From the NCBI RefSeq assembly GCF_016654115.1, contig NZ_JAEQAZ010000003.1, positions 62,001-126,000 of the forward strand: a DNA stretch of 64,000 bases. Direction: 5' to 3'. This document shows, piece after piece, positions 62,253 through 64,000 of this stretch; positions within the stretch are counted from its first letter, which is position 1; each line of letters opens with the position of its first letter. Both the position numbers and the translations under genes were made by a program. Source of the stretch: Streptomyces sp. MBT53. Lineage in GTDB: Bacteria; Actinomycetota; Actinomycetes; Streptomycetales; Streptomycetaceae. Below the pieces are notes generated by a model that searched no databases, was not told the DNA's origin, and saw only the letters and a list, made by a program, of their open reading frames with translations.

Positions 62253-63666
62253 ACGCGGCCCGGTCCCCGGACGTCGTGCCGTCCGTGATCCACCAGCGCG
62301 TGGCGCGCTCGCCGTAGAAGCCGAACCTGGGGTCGGCGCCCCAGTTCAGGATCAGTTCGTCCTTGCCGTCCCCGTCGAAGTCGGCGGCCCCCACGGGCCG
62401 GGCGTGCCGCCACTTCGCCGGGATCTGCCTGCCGTCCGCCGTCGCGGGCCCGTTGCGCAGGACCGTGGTCCGCCGGGTGCCGTCGATGAGCGTGGCGCCC
62501 GTGTAGGTGGCGACCAGGATGCCGTCCCGGCCGTCGCCGTCCGGGTCGGCGGCCATGTAGCCACCCGGCCCGTAGTCGGTGCGCGCGGACCGGGGGGCCT
62601 CGGGCAGCCGGTACGTCACCGGTGCGCCGCCGTCGCCGGGATAGACGGCGAGCGAGCCGTCGACCTCGGCCGGCTCGGTCTCGTAGCCGGGCTCGTCGTT
62701 TCGGCCGCCGTCGTCGCCCACGGCCACATCGCGCCGGCCGTCGCCGTCGAAGTCACCGAACGCGTGGGCGTTCCCGCTCCTCAACTGCCGTGTCGAAGCG
62801 GACAGTTGAGAGCCGCGCCGGGCCGTGTAGAGCGTGTTGCCGGACTGCTCGCCGTCGTTCACCGCGTGCAGCAGCAGCGAGGTCGCGCGGGGAGTGCCGG
62901 ACGGGTCGATGGCGTCGGCGATCAGTTCGCCGTCCGCCCAGGGGAGGCTCGTGTCGGTGCGGGCGGGCACGCCGGAGCGCGAGAACGGGCCGTAGAGCAC
63001 CACCATCGACGAGTGGTTGTACGCGAGGCCGGCGAGGTCGTGGTGCCCGTCCCCGTCGAAGTCACCGCGCACCAGGGATCGTATCCCCAACTTGCTTGCG
63101 CTCTGCGGTAGTTGAACGGGTGTGGCGGAGGCCTTCGAGGTGGCTCCGCCCCAGGTGACGTACGGGACGGTGTGCGGGGCGCTGATGTTGCCGTCCGAGA
63201 CCATCGAGCCCTGGACGGTGGTGACGAAGTCCGGGAAGCCGTCGCCGTCCAGATCGGCGGTCGTGACATCCGCGGCGGACACCGCGTTGTTCGGCGTCAA
63301 CAGCTGCTTGCCCGGGGCGGGCAGGCCCAGGTCGCCACGCCCGAGGACCGAACGTGTCGACGGGGCGAGCCCCTTGGCCGACCCGTAGACCACACCGACC
63401 CGTTCGTCGGGGGCGTCCGCCCCGCCGCCACCTACCGTGACCGGCACCACGAGGTCGCGATGTCCGTCGCCGTTGATGTCGTCGGGATCCTTGGAACCCT
63501 TGCCCAGAGCGGGAGTTCGGCTCGCGGCGGCCGTGCTCGGACCGTCGGAGGAGGCCGACGGTCCACGGGCGGCGGTACCGTCACCGCTTCCGCAGCCGCT
63601 CAGCGGAGCGAGTGCGGTGCAGACGGCGAGGGTCACTACGGCGATACGCGGCTTCATCCGCCCCAC
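62218..63666 (-). CDS. FG-GAP/VCBS-repeat lipoprotein
   Basis: This 482-residue protein has a lipobox LAPLSGC (Cys at about 25), a Ser/Ala linker and an integrin-alpha-like propeller with Ca-binding loops DINGDGHRD, DLDGDGFPD, DFDGDGHHD, DFDGDGRRD, DPDGDGRDG and DFDGDGKDE. It is anchored outside; function unknown. GTG at 63666 is chosen because AGGAG lies 8 bases upstream; ATG at 63657 also possible. Confidence 0.85.
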   Translation of the reverse strand: MGRMKPRIAVVTLAVCTALAPLSGCGSGDGTAARGPSASSDGPSTAAASRTPALGKGSKDPDDINGDGHRDLVVPVTVGGGGADAPDERVGVVYGSAKGLAPSTRSVLGRGDLGLPAPGKQLLTPNNAVSAADVTTADLDGDGFPDFVTTVQGSMVSDGNISAPHTVPYVTWGGATSKASATPVQLPQSASKLGIRSLVRGDFDGDGHHDLAGLAYNHSSMVVLYGPFSRSGVPARTDTSLPWADGELIADAIDPSGTPRATSLLLHAVNDGEQSGNTLYTARRGSQLSASTRQLRSGNAHAFGDFDGDGRRDVAVGDDGGRNDEPGYETEPAEVDGSLAVYPGDGGAPVTYRLPEAPRSARTDYGPGGYMAADPDGDGRDGILVATYTGATLIDGTRRTTVLRNGPATADGRQIPAKWRHARPVGAADFDGDGKDELILNWGADPRFGFYGERATRWWITDGTTSGDRAAFTTTDFAPRSS

Positions 63667-63834
63667 TCTCGCATCTCCTGTCACACCCGAACCAGGGGAG
63701 CCGTGTGGTCGTCGCGCTTTCGTTGATCGCGGCAGACCGTCCGCATCGTCGGCATCAACTGGCCGATCGGGGATACCTGTTGAGTGCGTGGCAACCGGAC
63801 TCGACGCTTGCGCGCCTGAATTCTCGGAGGAACC

Positions 63835-64000
63835 ATGGCACTCGTGACCGCAAGCTTCGTGGTGCTCGACGCGGGCGAGCCGGAGAAACTCGCCGTGTTC
63901 TACACGGAGTTGCTCGACGGAGAGCAGACGGACATCTCGCTCGACCAGGTGGAGATCAGGGGCGCCGACGGCACCCGGCTGGCGTTCCGCCGCGACGCCG
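63835..64000 (+). CDS. VOC-family (glyoxalase-like) protein, partial
   Basis: The first 55 residues (MALVTASFVVLDAGEPEKLAVFYTELL...) are typical of a VOC beta-alpha-beta module; the rest is beyond the window. GGAGG lies 4 bases upstream of ATG. Reaction unknown. Confidence 0.8.
   Translation, partial: MALVTASFVVLDAGEPEKLAVFYTELLDGEQTDISLDQVEIRGADGTRLAFRRDA

Overview
The window is high-GC (about 70 %) chromosomal DNA with densely packed genes, GTG and TTG starts, 1-4 bp start/stop overlaps (GTGA, ATGA) and gene families typical of Streptomyces (DUF2470, FBP, CGNR, ROK, SigJ-like ECF, Tat and lipoprotein signals). I read it as part of a Streptomyces chromosome. I see no rRNA, tRNA, CRISPR array, prophage, insertion sequence or PKS/NRPS cluster.

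1-12977: a complete L-rhamnose utilisation locus. Leftward run rhaI, a fused rhamnulose-1-P aldolase/lactaldehyde dehydrogenase, rhaB, and the start of lutA (lactate oxidation). Rightward run a CUT2 sugar ABC transporter (ATPase, two permeases, lipoprotein binding protein), rhamnose mutarotase, a secreted BNR_4 beta-propeller enzyme and a LacI-type regulator. The divergent promoter region carries two matching promoter-plus-operator units. The chain reads: secreted enzyme frees rhamnose, ABC uptake, mutarotation, isomerisation, phosphorylation, cleavage to DHAP and lactaldehyde, oxidation to lactate, then LutABC to pyruvate.

13089-31121: mixed core and accessory genes: an S33 peptidase, lipoproteins, a membrane protein fused to a PI-PLC-like domain, an ECF sigma factor, a Cys-cluster/pentapeptide fusion, a CYP102-like P450 with a divergent TetR gene, a DUF2470 gene under a clear iron box, a Tat-exported lactonase-type propeller, a FUSC transporter, an erythromycin esterase homologue, a CGNR regulator with three repeated operators in front of a divergent quinone oxidoreductase, and an FBP (EF-G-binding) protein.

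31145-37584: a compact island around a large MalT-like LuxR (LAL) regulator, with an HSL-type esterase, a small protein, an aldo/keto reductase, a SnoaL-like protein and a Tat-exported metallo-hydrolase gene with an in-frame amber codon. An identical 17-bp palindrome lies before the esterase operon and before the metallo-hydrolase, with a weaker copy at the LAL/aldo-keto reductase divergent promoter. This looks like an undescribed small regulon.

37749-50707: phosphotransferase, ROK regulator, VanX-like dipeptidase, SDR, PHP phosphoesterase, GH16 glucanase with a lectin domain, VanZ, DUF4230, then a translation-linked group: TetM/OtrA-like ribosomal protection protein, divergent PRPP synthetase and a second-type EF-Tu.

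50700-64000: STAS protein; MarR regulator with a perfect operator pair shared with an aldehyde/aryl-alcohol dehydrogenase operon; quinone reductase and GlxA-type regulator; lipoproteins; a DUF1304-TetR operon with operators flanking its -10; an amidohydrolase-APC permease pair with a divergent TetR gene; an FG-GAP lipoprotein; and the start of a VOC protein. No gene-free stretch exceeds 300 bp; the longest (41735-42027) looks structured.
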